Shown here one piece after another: positions 7,653 through 14,510 of a DNA stretch of 54,737 nt (the stretch's first letter is position 1; each line of letters starts with the position of its first letter). Origin of the DNA: an uncultured Collinsella sp. GTDB lineage: Bacteria > Actinomycetota > Coriobacteriia > Coriobacteriales > Coriobacteriaceae. Under the pieces are notes generated by a model, which saw only the letters and a list, made by a program, of their open reading frames with translations, was not told the DNA's origin and ran no database searches. Made by a program: the position numbers and the translations under genes. The stretch spans positions 1 to 54,737 of the forward strand of contig UQIG01000012.1 of assembly GCA_900541135.1 (NCBI GenBank). Reading direction: 5' to 3'.

Positions 7653-8510
7653 GTGGAAACGAATATTCAAAAGATGCAAGTGCTGCTCGAGACGGTGCGT
7701 GCCGGCAGCTTTACGCATGCTGCAGAGCGGCTGAGCTATTCGCAGTCGGGCGTGAGCCGCATGGTGGGCGACCTTGAGGCAGACTGGGGTTTTAAGGTGC
7801 TTGATCGCGGCCGCGAGGGCGTGGTGCTTTCTGCCGACGGGCGGCAGGTCATGCCGGCAGTCGAGGCGTTATGCGAAGAGTTTGGCCGCCTGCAGCGACG
7901 CGTGGACGAGATGCGGGGGCTCATGCGTGGCAAGATCTGTATCGGTACATTCTCGAGTGTGGCGACCCATGTACTGCCGCCGGTGATCGCGCGGTTTCGC
8001 GCTGATCACCCGGAAGTCGATTACGAGCTGCTGATGGGTGATTACTCCGAGATTGAGCAATGGGTGGCGGAAGGCCGCTGCGACCTGGGCTTTATTCCGC
8101 GCGAGCCACGCGGCGCCGGCATGGCGTCGCGGCCGTTGGTGCAAGACGAGCTGATGGCCGTGGTGCCAGCGGACTCCTCGCTTGCCACCGCGGAGGTCGT
8201 TTCCCTTGCCGATTTGGCCAATGAGCAGTTTATTCTACTGGAACGCGGTAGCGACGACGAGATTACGCCGCTGTTTCGCCGCGCGGGTCTGGCGGTGCGT
8301 TCTAAGCTATCGACCTGGGATGATTATGCGATTATGGCCATGGTCGAGGACGGTCTGGGCGTGAGTATTCTTCCGGCGCTCATCTTGCGCCGCTGTCAGT
8401 TCGATGTCGCCGTGCGTCCGCTCGAGGGACATCCCCATCGGCAGATCAACGCGATATATCGCACGGCTGACGTTTCGCTTGCCGCCGCTCGATTCCTTGA
8501 ATATCTCTAA
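7653..8510 (+). CDS. LysR-family transcriptional regulator
   Basis: A 285-residue regulator with an N-terminal winged helix-turn-helix (residues about 5-63; FTHAAERLSYSQSGVSRMVG is the recognition region) and a C-terminal periplasmic-binding-like effector domain (residues about 90-285, starting GKICIGTFSSVATHVLPPVI). It starts at a GTG with GGAGG upstream. LysR proteins usually control the divergent neighbour, here the EamA exporter at 6623-7534, in response to a small ligand. The ligand is not known. Confidence 0.9.
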   Translation: METNIQKMQVLLETVRAGSFTHAAERLSYSQSGVSRMVGDLEADWGFKVLDRGREGVVLSADGRQVMPAVEALCEEFGRLQRRVDEMRGLMRGKICIGTFSSVATHVLPPVIARFRADHPEVDYELLMGDYSEIEQWVAEGRCDLGFIPREPRGAGMASRPLVQDELMAVVPADSSLATAEVVSLADLANEQFILLERGSDDEITPLFRRAGLAVRSKLSTWDDYAIMAMVEDGLGVSILPALILRRCQFDVAVRPLEGHPHRQINAIYRTADVSLAAARFLEYL

Positions 8511-8568
8511 ACGCGTGCGCGTCATTGTCCGCCTTGGGCAAATCTCGGAGTTCGGTACGTTTTCTTGT

Positions 8569-8653
8569 GAAATTGAACTTCCGAATAAGGTACGGCGCTA
8601 TACTGCTGCCTAAATTGAACTTAGGTTCAATTCGTGTTCTATAAATTGAACTT
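8569..8653 (+). promoter_or_regulatory. Three direct and one inverted AATTGAACTT boxes upstream of the HTH-aminotransferase gene
   Basis: AAATTGAACTT occurs at 8570-8580, 8612-8622 and 8643-8653. The middle copy is followed by its inverse AGGTTCAATT (8623-8632), giving the palindrome TTGAACTTAGGTTCAA. A TATACT (8599-8604) lies between copies one and two. The boxes end 20 bases before the start codon of a gene with its own helix-turn-helix domain, so autoregulation is a natural inference. Confidence 0.6.
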
Positions 8654-8672
8654 TGCCAGCAAGGAGGTTCTA

Positions 8673-10193
8673 ATGGCCCAAGAGACGTTTAGCGATCGCC
8701 TGCGACAGACCATGTCCGATCGCGACGTTCGCCAGTCGGACGTAATCCGCGCATCGGAGATGCTCGGAAAAAAACTCGGCAAGAGTCAGATGAGCCAATA
8801 TGTGAGCGGCAAGACGATCCCGCGGCGCGATGTGGCAGAGCTGCTCGCTCGTATTTTGGAGGTCGATGTTTCCTGGCTGCTCGCCGGTGACGCCGATCAA
8901 GGCGAGGAATCATCGCCTCGCAACGTGCCCAAGCCCGAACCCCATCCCTCAGCTCAAATTCCAAGGAGCACCACCATGCGTACTTTTTCTAAATCCACCA
9001 AGCTCGATAACGTCCTGTATGACGTGCGCGGCCCCGTCGTCGACGAGGCCGCCCGTATGGAGGACGAGGGCGAGCGTATTCTCAAGCTCAACATCGGTAA
9101 TCCGGCGCCCTTTGGTTTCCGCACGCCCGATGAGGTCATCAAGGACATGCGCCAGCAGCTGCCCGACTGCGAAGGCTATTCCAACTCGCGTGGCCTGTTC
9201 TCCGCGCGCAAGGCAATCATGCAGTACTCGCAGATCAAGGGCCTGCCCAATGTTCAGATGGAGCACATCTACACGGGCAACGGCGTGTCCGAACTCATTC
9301 AGCTTTCGATGAACGCGCTGCTCGACAATGGCGACGAGATTCTGATCCCCAGCCCCGACTATCCGCTCTGGACGGCGTGCGCAACCCTTGCCGGCGGTCA
9401 TCCCGTTCACTATCTGTGTGATGAGCAAGCGGATTGGTATCCCGACCTGGAGGATATGGAGTCCAAGATCACGAGCGCGACCAAGGCCCTCGTCATCATC
9501 AACCCCAACAACCCCACGGGTTCGGTCTATCCGCGCGAGGTACTCGAGGGCATCGTTGAGATCGCGCGCAGGCACCAGCTCATGATTTTTGCCGATGAGA
9601 TCTACGACCGCCTGTGCATGGACGGCTACGAGCACGTCTCGATTGCCTCGCTCGCTCCCGACCTGCCCTGCGTCACCTTTAGCGGCCTTTCCAAGTCGCA
9701 CATGATCGCGGGCTATCGTATTGGCTGGATGGTGCTTTCGGGTAACCAGCGCTGCATGAGCGACTTTATTATGGGCATCAACATGCTCTCGAACATGCGC
9801 CTGTGCTCCAACGTGCCGGCTCAGTCAATCGTCCAGACGGCGCTCGGCGGCCATCAGTCTGTTAACAACTACATCCGCCCCGGCGGTCGTGTCTACGAAC
9901 AGCGCAACTTCGTGTATGAGGCACTCAACAAGATCGACGGCATCTCGGTGGTCAAGCCGCGTGCGGCGTTCTATATCTTCCCCAAGATGGATGTGAAGAA
10001 GTTCAACATCACTGACGACGAGCAGTTCGCCCTTGACCTGCTGCACGAGAAGAAGATCCTGATCACGCGCGGCGGCGGCTTTAATTGGGGTGAGCCCGAC
10101 CACTTCCGCATCGTGTACCTGCCGCGCATGGAAGTGCTCAAAGAGTCGCTCGAAGACCTCGCCGACTTCTTCGATCATTACCGCCAGTCGTAG
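8673..10193 (+). CDS. XRE helix-turn-helix fused to an AlaA-like class I aminotransferase
   Basis: A 506-residue two-domain protein. Residues about 7-75 form a Cro/C1-type helix-turn-helix (QSDVIRASEMLGKKLGKSQM, then SGKTIPRRDVAELLARIL). A Pro/Ser-rich linker (residues about 78-100) leads to a fold-type I PLP aminotransferase of the AlaA (glutamate-pyruvate) type, with IINPNNPTG and the Schiff-base Lys in SGLSKSHMIAGYRIGW. The start at 8673 has AAGGAGG five bases upstream. At the domain border there is an in-frame ATG (8976, codon 102) with its own AAGGAG (8963-8968); initiation there would make a 405-residue aminotransferase, the usual AlaA length. Likely role: alanine/glutamate/pyruvate exchange coupled to transcription control. 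A GntR-type HTH-aminotransferase occurs at 15547, but the HTH family differs. Confidence 0.88.
   Translation: MAQETFSDRLRQTMSDRDVRQSDVIRASEMLGKKLGKSQMSQYVSGKTIPRRDVAELLARILEVDVSWLLAGDADQGEESSPRNVPKPEPHPSAQIPRSTTMRTFSKSTKLDNVLYDVRGPVVDEAARMEDEGERILKLNIGNPAPFGFRTPDEVIKDMRQQLPDCEGYSNSRGLFSARKAIMQYSQIKGLPNVQMEHIYTGNGVSELIQLSMNALLDNGDEILIPSPDYPLWTACATLAGGHPVHYLCDEQADWYPDLEDMESKITSATKALVIINPNNPTGSVYPREVLEGIVEIARRHQLMIFADEIYDRLCMDGYEHVSIASLAPDLPCVTFSGLSKSHMIAGYRIGWMVLSGNQRCMSDFIMGINMLSNMRLCSNVPAQSIVQTALGGHQSVNNYIRPGGRVYEQRNFVYEALNKIDGISVVKPRAAFYIFPKMDVKKFNITDDEQFALDLLHEKKILITRGGGFNWGEPDHFRIVYLPRMEVLKESLEDLADFFDHYRQS
8963..8978 (+). promoter_or_regulatory. Internal ribosome binding site and in-frame ATG at the domain border
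   Basis: AAGGAG (8963-8968), a 7-base spacer and ATG (8976-8978), exactly in frame and exactly at the start of the aminotransferase homology. It could produce the enzyme without its DNA-binding domain, or it may be a relic of gene fusion. Confidence 0.6.
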
Positions 10194-10243
10194 GGGATTA
10201 AGTATCTGGCGCCGCAAGAATCGAGGCGTCGCAGGATAGACAT

Positions 10244-10437
10244 ACGACAGCGAGCGAGCCGCATTTGCGCCAAGGTGACGTGAAATGAGAGGGCGCTGAC
10301 CTTCTGGTCGCGCCCTCGAAATTGAACGTCAGATTGGCGTGAATGCGGCTCGCGCAGCGTCAAGTGGTCCGCCGTTCGTTAGAACGGCGGAACGATATAA
10401 CGTCACCTTGGTGCAAATGCGGCTCGCTCGCTGTCGT
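10244..10437. repeat. 194-bp composite inverted-repeat element with a conserved 66-nt hairpin core (R2)
   Basis: 38-bp terminal arms (10244-10281 and 10400-10437) are complementary but for one position that would be a G-U pair in RNA. Inside, 10271-10336 read on the minus strand is a hairpin core: CAATCTG, a 3-bp stem, TTCAA, TTTCG, a 7-bp stem, GACCAGAAGGTCA, then the return strands and CACCTTG. A second hairpin (CCGCCGTTC-GTTA-GAACGGCGG) follows the core. The core has a same-length partner at 13624-13689. The element fills most of the 274-base convergent gap between the aminotransferase and the second deformylase-like gene; I see no gene there. Confidence 0.75.
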
Positions 10438-10467
10438 GTGCTCAACCTGCATCGTTACCCTGGCTGT

Positions 10468-10878
10468 CTAAATAACAATCCCGTTGCAGTGGTCGATTTC
10501 GTGTTGGATGATCTCGGCGGTGTAGCCCGAGAAGTTTTTGATGCGGTGGACGAAATTCTCGTCCAAATACTCAACCTTAATGCGGCGATAGCGAGTACAG
10601 GGGCGCTCGCCGGAAAGCGAGAGACATCCTTCGCTCGTCTGATAGGAATTGACCTGCTCAAGAATTTGAGGGTTGTACATCAGCAGCGCCCTGTTGCCGT
10701 CCTTTACGCAGATGATGCGTTTGCGCACGCCAATCATGTTGGCGGCAAGGCCCACGCACTCGTGCTCATGCTCATGGAGCGTATCCAGGAGGTCCTGCCC
10801 GGTCGCGGCATCGTCGGGTCCCGCGTCTTCGGAAGGCAGGCGCAAAAAGAACTCGGATTTCATGATGGGCTTAATCAT
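10468..10878 (-). CDS. Peptide-deformylase-family protein with Gln-to-Met change in motif 1
   Basis: A 136-residue protein. Motif 2 is SEGCLS (Cys85), and motif 3 is the intact QHEIDH (His126, Glu127, His130), so the metal centre and catalytic Glu are present. In motif 1, VGLAANMIG, the usual Gln that stabilises the transition state is Met48. The start is the ATG at 10878 with GAGGAG seven bases upstream; a longer frame to 11112 lacks a site and any homology. It may be a working but altered deformylase, or act on other formylated peptides. It is the mirror of the paralogue at 2453-2872, which keeps the Gln and lacks the Glu. No formyltransferase gene is adjacent. Confidence 0.85.
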   Translation of the reverse strand: MIKPIMKSEFFLRLPSEDAGPDDAATGQDLLDTLHEHEHECVGLAANMIGVRKRIICVKDGNRALLMYNPQILEQVNSYQTSEGCLSLSGERPCTRYRRIKVEYLDENFVHRIKNFSGYTAEIIQHEIDHCNGIVI

Positions 10879-10950
10879 GGAGGGCTCCTCATGTCTCATG
10901 CTTTCGTGGACTTTCAATAATAGCGCGGAAGGAAAGCTGCGCGTTCGCGT

Positions 10951-11036
10951 TACAATCTTTCGACGTTGGACCATGTTGCCAGACTCGTCGCGTGCGGCGT
11001 CTGGCGTAAGTCTAGGGCTCATCCTCGCCCTGGACT
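10951..11036 (+). promoter_or_regulatory. Candidate -10 and two-hairpin leader of the MFS exporter
   Basis: TACAAT (10951-10956) could be a -10. Downstream lie GCCAGAC/GTCTGGC (10978-10984 with 10999-11005) and AGTCTAGGGC/GCCCTGGACT (11009-11018 with 11027-11036). The second is a 10-bp stem with one wobble. Neither is followed by a T-run, so if the leader regulates, it would more likely act at translation or RNA stability than by classical attenuation. Confidence 0.4.
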
Positions 11037-11082
11037 GTTCCTCTGGGGCGATACGACTGTCGTTCCAAGAGGAAGGAAATGC

Positions 11083-12498
11083 ATGGGGAGCAAATCTCAG
11101 CAACAAGTTCAAGTAACGTCATCGGCCACTGCGGCAATTCTCGTCGTTATGTATATCGCAGCCTTTGTTGCCGCGTTTAACGAGAACATCATTAACGTGG
11201 CGTTGCACGACATCATGGCAGCCTTTTCGGTGAGTGCCATCACGGCGCAGTGGCTTGTTTCGGGCTACATGATCGTGACGTCGATCTTTACGGCCATCAT
11301 GGCCTTTCTTTCCGGTCGCTTCTCGACGCGCAAGCTGCTGTTTTTCGCATGTGGATGCCTGGTCGCCGGAGAAGTCCTGTGCCTGGTCGCCCCAACGTTT
11401 ACCGTCTTGCTGCCAAGCCGTATTTTGCAGGCTGCGGGATCGGGCATCTTGTTCCCGCTCATGATGAACGTGGTGCTGTCTTGCGCCCCGCGCGAGAAGC
11501 TCGGTCTGTATCTGAGCCTGGGCGGTGCCTGCATTACGCTAGGGCCGGCATTTGGTCCCGTGATCAGCGGTCTTATGTGCACGTTGTTTGGCTGGAGGGC
11601 GGTGTTCGTAGTGCCGCTGGTGGGCGGTGTCGTGGTCGCCGCGGCGGCAGCAAAGCTCGTTCGGAATGTTGGAGAGCGCTCGAACACTACGCTTGATATT
11701 CTGTCGGTTGCTTTGCTAGCGGCCGGAATCACGGCGTTTGTATATTCCGTAGGCGAGTTCTCGACCAATGTGATGACCGGTATCGTGACGCTTTTCGCCG
11801 CTGTGGTGCTGCTTGGCCTGTTTGCGGTCCGCCAGCTCAAGCTCGAACATCCGGTGCTCAACGTGCGCCCCATGGCGAGCGTTCGTTTTTGGCCTGCGTG
11901 CCTGCTTGTGGTGGTGTCGATGATGACGACGTTCTCGATGAGCGTTTTGCTGCCGCTCTATTTTGAGGGCGCATACGGCATGACCGCTCTTGTTGCGGGC
12001 CTGCTCATTTTGCCGGCGATTGCCTGCAACGCCGTGACCTCGATTGTGGGCGGACGCGTGATGGACGCCCGTGGCGCATGGCCGCTGCTGCCGGTCGGCT
12101 TTGCCCTGATTGCCGTGGGGCAGACTGCCATTTCGATGACGGCGGCAAGCATGAACATCGGTGTCGCCGTGGCACTGACCATTGTGGTGTATGCTGGCGT
12201 CGGTTTAGTGCTGAGCCCCTCGCAGACGGCCGGCTTGGAGACGCTGCCTGCCGCTGAGCATCCTCACGGAACGGCATTGCTCAACACGTGGAACATGATT
12301 GCCGCGTCGTTTGGTCCATCGCTGTTTATCGGTCTGCTTTCGAGTTCTGCGGCGGTTGCCGGCGCCACTGGCGTTGCGGCAGACGTTGCCCGGGCGATCG
12401 GATTTGCGGCTGCCGTGCGCGTGGCGGCCGTGATTGCCGTGGCTGGGTTCGCGGTGTCGCTGGTGTACGCCCGCCGCGAGTCGCACATGTCGCATTAA
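11083..12498 (+). CDS. Major facilitator superfamily drug exporter, DHA2 (EmrB/QacA) type
   Basis: A 471-residue protein with about 14 hydrophobic segments. NENIINVALHDIMAAFSVSA followed by TAQWLVSGYMI is the DHA2 version of the first-helix motif. LSGRFSTRKLLFFACGCLVA is the helix 2-3 loop, and ACITLGPAFGPVISGLM carries the antiporter motif GPxxGP. I start at the ATG at 11083, where GAGGAAGG precedes it; the frame opens earlier at 10966 but that part overlaps leader hairpins and is not MFS-like. Likely function: proton-driven efflux of drugs or host compounds. No regulator gene is adjacent. Confidence 0.9.
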   Translation: MGSKSQQQVQVTSSATAAILVVMYIAAFVAAFNENIINVALHDIMAAFSVSAITAQWLVSGYMIVTSIFTAIMAFLSGRFSTRKLLFFACGCLVAGEVLCLVAPTFTVLLPSRILQAAGSGILFPLMMNVVLSCAPREKLGLYLSLGGACITLGPAFGPVISGLMCTLFGWRAVFVVPLVGGVVVAAAAAKLVRNVGERSNTTLDILSVALLAAGITAFVYSVGEFSTNVMTGIVTLFAAVVLLGLFAVRQLKLEHPVLNVRPMASVRFWPACLLVVVSMMTTFSMSVLLPLYFEGAYGMTALVAGLLILPAIACNAVTSIVGGRVMDARGAWPLLPVGFALIAVGQTAISMTAASMNIGVAVALTIVVYAGVGLVLSPSQTAGLETLPAAEHPHGTALLNTWNMIAASFGPSLFIGLLSSSAAVAGATGVAADVARAIGFAAAVRVAAVIAVAGFAVSLVYARRESHMSH

Positions 12499-12565
12499 TG
12501 TGTGCACATAGATTCTGCAGCTAGATTGGATGGCGACACCATAAACTAATGGACGTTTTGCCGAG

Positions 12566-12628
12566 AGGCATGAATGTTTAAAGCGCAAAGAGTGCGCGAC
12601 GGGCCCCGCGAATGGGGCGATGATGCCT
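12566..12628 (+). promoter_or_regulatory. Possible three-stem structured leader of the RGG protein gene
   Basis: AGGCAT (12566-12571) pairs with ATGCCT (12623-12628) and encloses two hairpins: GCGCA/TGCGC (12583-12587 with 12593-12597) and GCCCC/GGGGC (12603-12607 with 12614-12618). This is a three-way-junction layout ending 22 bases before the ATG. I do not recognise a known riboswitch class. Confidence 0.4.
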
Positions 12629-12650
12629 GAGAGGGCCAAGAAGGAGTCTC

Positions 12651-13562
12651 ATGTCTGAGAACGAAGAGATCATGAACGAGACCGAGAACGAGACCATGGC
12701 TGCCGAGGTTGAGGCAGTCGAGACCGTGGAGACCGAAGCTGCCGAGGTTGAGGCTGCTGACGAGGTTTCCGCCGAGGAGGAGGCCGAGGTTGTCGAGGCC
12801 GCCGTTGATTACGATGACGAAGAGCTGATGGACAAGATGCAGAAGGCCGCCCGTCTGCTGCGTAGCCGTCGCTTTGCTATTTCCAAGGAGGAGGAGGCCA
12901 AGGCCGAGCGCATGGCGAACATCGAGCGCGCCATCAAGCTTCTTGACCTCAAGCCCAAGATGGAGCAGAAGGAAATGTCCGACCTGCTCGGCATGCGCCT
13001 CCGCGAGCTCGATGGTCTGATGGCCGAGGCCGAGGCTGCCGATCTGGTCGGCCGCATCGACGACGCCGAGGGCGATATGCGCAAGATCGTCGTCTTCGCT
13101 GCCGAGGATGCCGCTGAGGGCCTGGTCGAGCTTGCCAACAAGAAGGAGAAGCTCCTGCCCGAGCTTTCTTACGAGGAGGCCACCGAGCTGATGGCCGCTC
13201 TCGATAAGGTTATTGCTCCGCTCGTCGCCATGGGCCTGGACGAGGACCGCGGTCCTCGCGGCGGCCGTGACGATCGCGGCGGCCGTGGCGGCGACCGTGG
13301 CGGTCGCGGCGGCTTTGGCGATCGCGGCGGCCGTGGTGGCGACCGTGGCGGTCGCGGTGGCGATCGCGGTGGCCGTGGCGGCTTTGGTGACCGTGGCGGC
13401 GACCGTGGCGGTCGCGGCGGCTTTGGTGGCAACCGTGGTGGCTATGGCGACCGCGGCGGCAACCGTGGCGGCTTCGGCGGCAACCGTGGCAACGACCGCG
13501 GCGGTCGCGGTGGCGATCGTGGCGGCCGCAACGGTGGCGGCTTCCGCGGCAACCGTTTCTAG
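12651..13562 (+). CDS. Acidic winged-helix-like protein with a C-terminal tail of 20 RGG repeats
   Basis: A 303-residue, three-part protein. Residues 1-55 are strongly acidic and probably disordered. Residues about 60-190 are helical and include a MarR-like arrangement (MEQKEMSDLLGMRLRELDGL, then DMRKIVVFAAED). Residues 199-303 are almost only Arg, Gly, Asp, Phe and Asn, with 20 RGG triplets in units such as DRGGRGGFG. RGG tails bind RNA and drive phase separation in eukaryotes and occur in some bacterial RNA helicases and cold-shock factors; the RNA-binding role here is inference. AAGGAG lies five bases before the ATG, and a possibly structured leader lies upstream. The tail is a DNA-level tandem repeat, which gives long spurious frames on both strands. 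Confidence 0.85.
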   Translation: MSENEEIMNETENETMAAEVEAVETVETEAAEVEAADEVSAEEEAEVVEAAVDYDDEELMDKMQKAARLLRSRRFAISKEEEAKAERMANIERAIKLLDLKPKMEQKEMSDLLGMRLRELDGLMAEAEAADLVGRIDDAEGDMRKIVVFAAEDAAEGLVELANKKEKLLPELSYEEATELMAALDKVIAPLVAMGLDEDRGPRGGRDDRGGRGGDRGGRGGFGDRGGRGGDRGGRGGDRGGRGGFGDRGGDRGGRGGFGGNRGGYGDRGGNRGGFGGNRGNDRGGRGGDRGGRNGGGFRGNRF

Positions 13563-13567
13563 TTGGG

Positions 13568-13593
13568 TTACGCGGGTTTACCAACCCGCGTAA
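13568..13593. terminator. Hairpin after the RGG protein gene
   Basis: An 11-bp perfect stem (TTACGCGGGTT and its complement) with loop TACC begins five bases after the stop codon. It lacks a T-run, so it is more likely an mRNA 3'-end stabiliser than a complete terminator. The hairpin at 13608-13706, which ends in TTTT, may finish the transcript. Confidence 0.5.
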
Positions 13594-13607
13594 CTAGTTG
13601 ACGCTGC

Positions 13608-13706
13608 AAACCCGCCAGAGCGGCAATCTGCCTTTCAACTTCGGCGGCATGACCAGAAGGTCAATGCCGCCTTGTTTCAAGGCACCTTGCTCGCTCTGGC
13701 GGGTTT
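13608..13706 (+). repeat. 99-bp structured palindrome with the conserved 66-nt core (R3)
   Basis: Outer 15-bp arms (13608-13622 and 13692-13706; AAACCCGCCAGAGCG and complement) enclose the core 13624-13689. The core order is CAATCTG, CCT, TTCAA, CTTCG, GCGGCAT, GACCAGAAGGTCA, ATGCCGC, CTTG, TTTCA, AGG, CACCTTG. The core of the element at 10271-10336 (minus strand) has the same length and order, with both stems replaced by other complementary sequences. It ends in TTTT and may also terminate the RGG gene. Confidence 0.75.
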
Positions 13707-13758
13707 TCGCTGTCGGTACCAAGACATCGGCGTTGCCTTAATCCAAGCCTGCCAAAAA

Positions 13759-13789
13759 GTAGTCATTGGGGACGTTCTTAAACGACTAC
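13759..13789. repeat. Short hairpin with GGGGAC loop
   Basis: GTAGTC (13759-13764) pairs with GACTAC (13784-13789). The loop contains TTGGGGACGTTC. A GGGAC-containing loop in a palindrome also occurs at 22021-22073 and 36136-36172. Confidence 0.5.
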
Positions 13790-13794
13790 ATAGC

Positions 13795-13862
13795 ATGAGA
13801 GTGGACAATCTCCCGGTTTGAGCCTGCATTCAAGCTCAAAGTGGGAGATTATCCACTCTCAT
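13795..13862. repeat. 68-bp long hairpin with regular 2x2 internal loops
   Basis: ATGAGAGTGGA/TCCACTCTCAT, then ATCTCCC/GGGAGAT, then TTTGAGC/GCTCAAA pair perfectly, separated by two symmetrical 2x2 mismatches, around a 10-base loop. It lies between the RGG gene and pdxT. Together with the three preceding hairpins it makes up the 340-base gene-free stretch 13563-13902; I see no gene there. Confidence 0.65.
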
Positions 13863-13902
13863 TTGTTGTGTGTGCGAAAATCCACGCTCGTTTCTATTCC
13901 GC

Positions 13903-14490
13903 CTACATTTGTAGGAACAGTTCGTGGAGGCGGGTGTCTTCATCGAGTTCGGGGTGGAAGGTTACGCCGAGCTGGTTGCCCTGGCGGGCGGCGACGATGC
14001 GGCCATCGACCTCTGCCAGGGCCTTGGCGTCGCCGTGGACCTCGATGATGCGGGGCGCGCGGATAAACGTCAGCGGCACTTCACCGTCGATGCCGGCGAC
14101 AGGTCCTTGAGTGCGAAAGCTGCCGAGCTGTCTGCCATAGGCATTGCGCTCGACGAGCACATCCATGGTTGCCAGGCGCGGCGTCCCCTTATCGTCGTGG
14201 GCAGCAAGGTCGCGCGCCAGCAGAATCAAGCCGGCGCAAGTTCCCAATACAGGCATACCTTCAGCGATGCGGGTACGAAGCTCCTCGAGCATGCCCAACT
14301 CATCAAGCAGCTTCCCTTGAACGGTAGACTCGCCGCCGGGAAGTACTAGACGGTCAAAGTCCTGCTTCAAATCAGCCACCTGCCTTAGCTCAATACAACG
14401 TGCGCCCAGCTCGGACAGCCTCGCCTCGTGCTCGGCAAAAGCACCTTGGACCGCCAGCACGGCGACCGTCTGGTCTGCGTAATCGCTCAT
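13903..14490 (-). CDS. pdxT: Pyridoxal 5'-phosphate synthase glutaminase subunit
   Basis: A 195-residue class I glutamine amidotransferase subunit that releases ammonia from glutamine and channels it to PdxS. The nucleophile is Cys85 in LGTCAGLILLA, and the His179/Glu181 pair lies in TFHPELDEDTRLHELFL. LPGGEST (residues 50-56) forms the oxyanion region. The ATG at 14490 has AAAGGA eight bases upstream. It is 20 bases downstream of pdxS on the same strand, forming an operon. The complex makes PLP from ribose 5-phosphate, glyceraldehyde 3-phosphate and glutamine. The gene ends close to the palindrome block. Confidence 0.96.
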   Translation of the reverse strand: MSDYADQTVAVLAVQGAFAEHEARLSELGARCIELRQVADLKQDFDRLVLPGGESTVQGKLLDELGMLEELRTRIAEGMPVLGTCAGLILLARDLAAHDDKGTPRLATMDVLVERNAYGRQLGSFRTQGPVAGIDGEVPLTFIRAPRIIEVHGDAKALAEVDGRIVAARQGNQLGVTFHPELDEDTRLHELFLQM

Positions 14491-14510
14491 GTGCGATCCT
14501 TTCTACCGGA

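Noticed and set aside
10244..10437. CRISPR array or integron attC site
   Set aside because: The copies are inverted and differ in their stems, with no regular spacers, and no Cas or integrase gene is near.
13169..13593. Long Pro/Arg-, Arg/His- and Ala/Val-rich frames over the RGG tail
   Set aside because: They arise from the same tandem repeat read in other frames and strands; no ribosome sites and no independent start.
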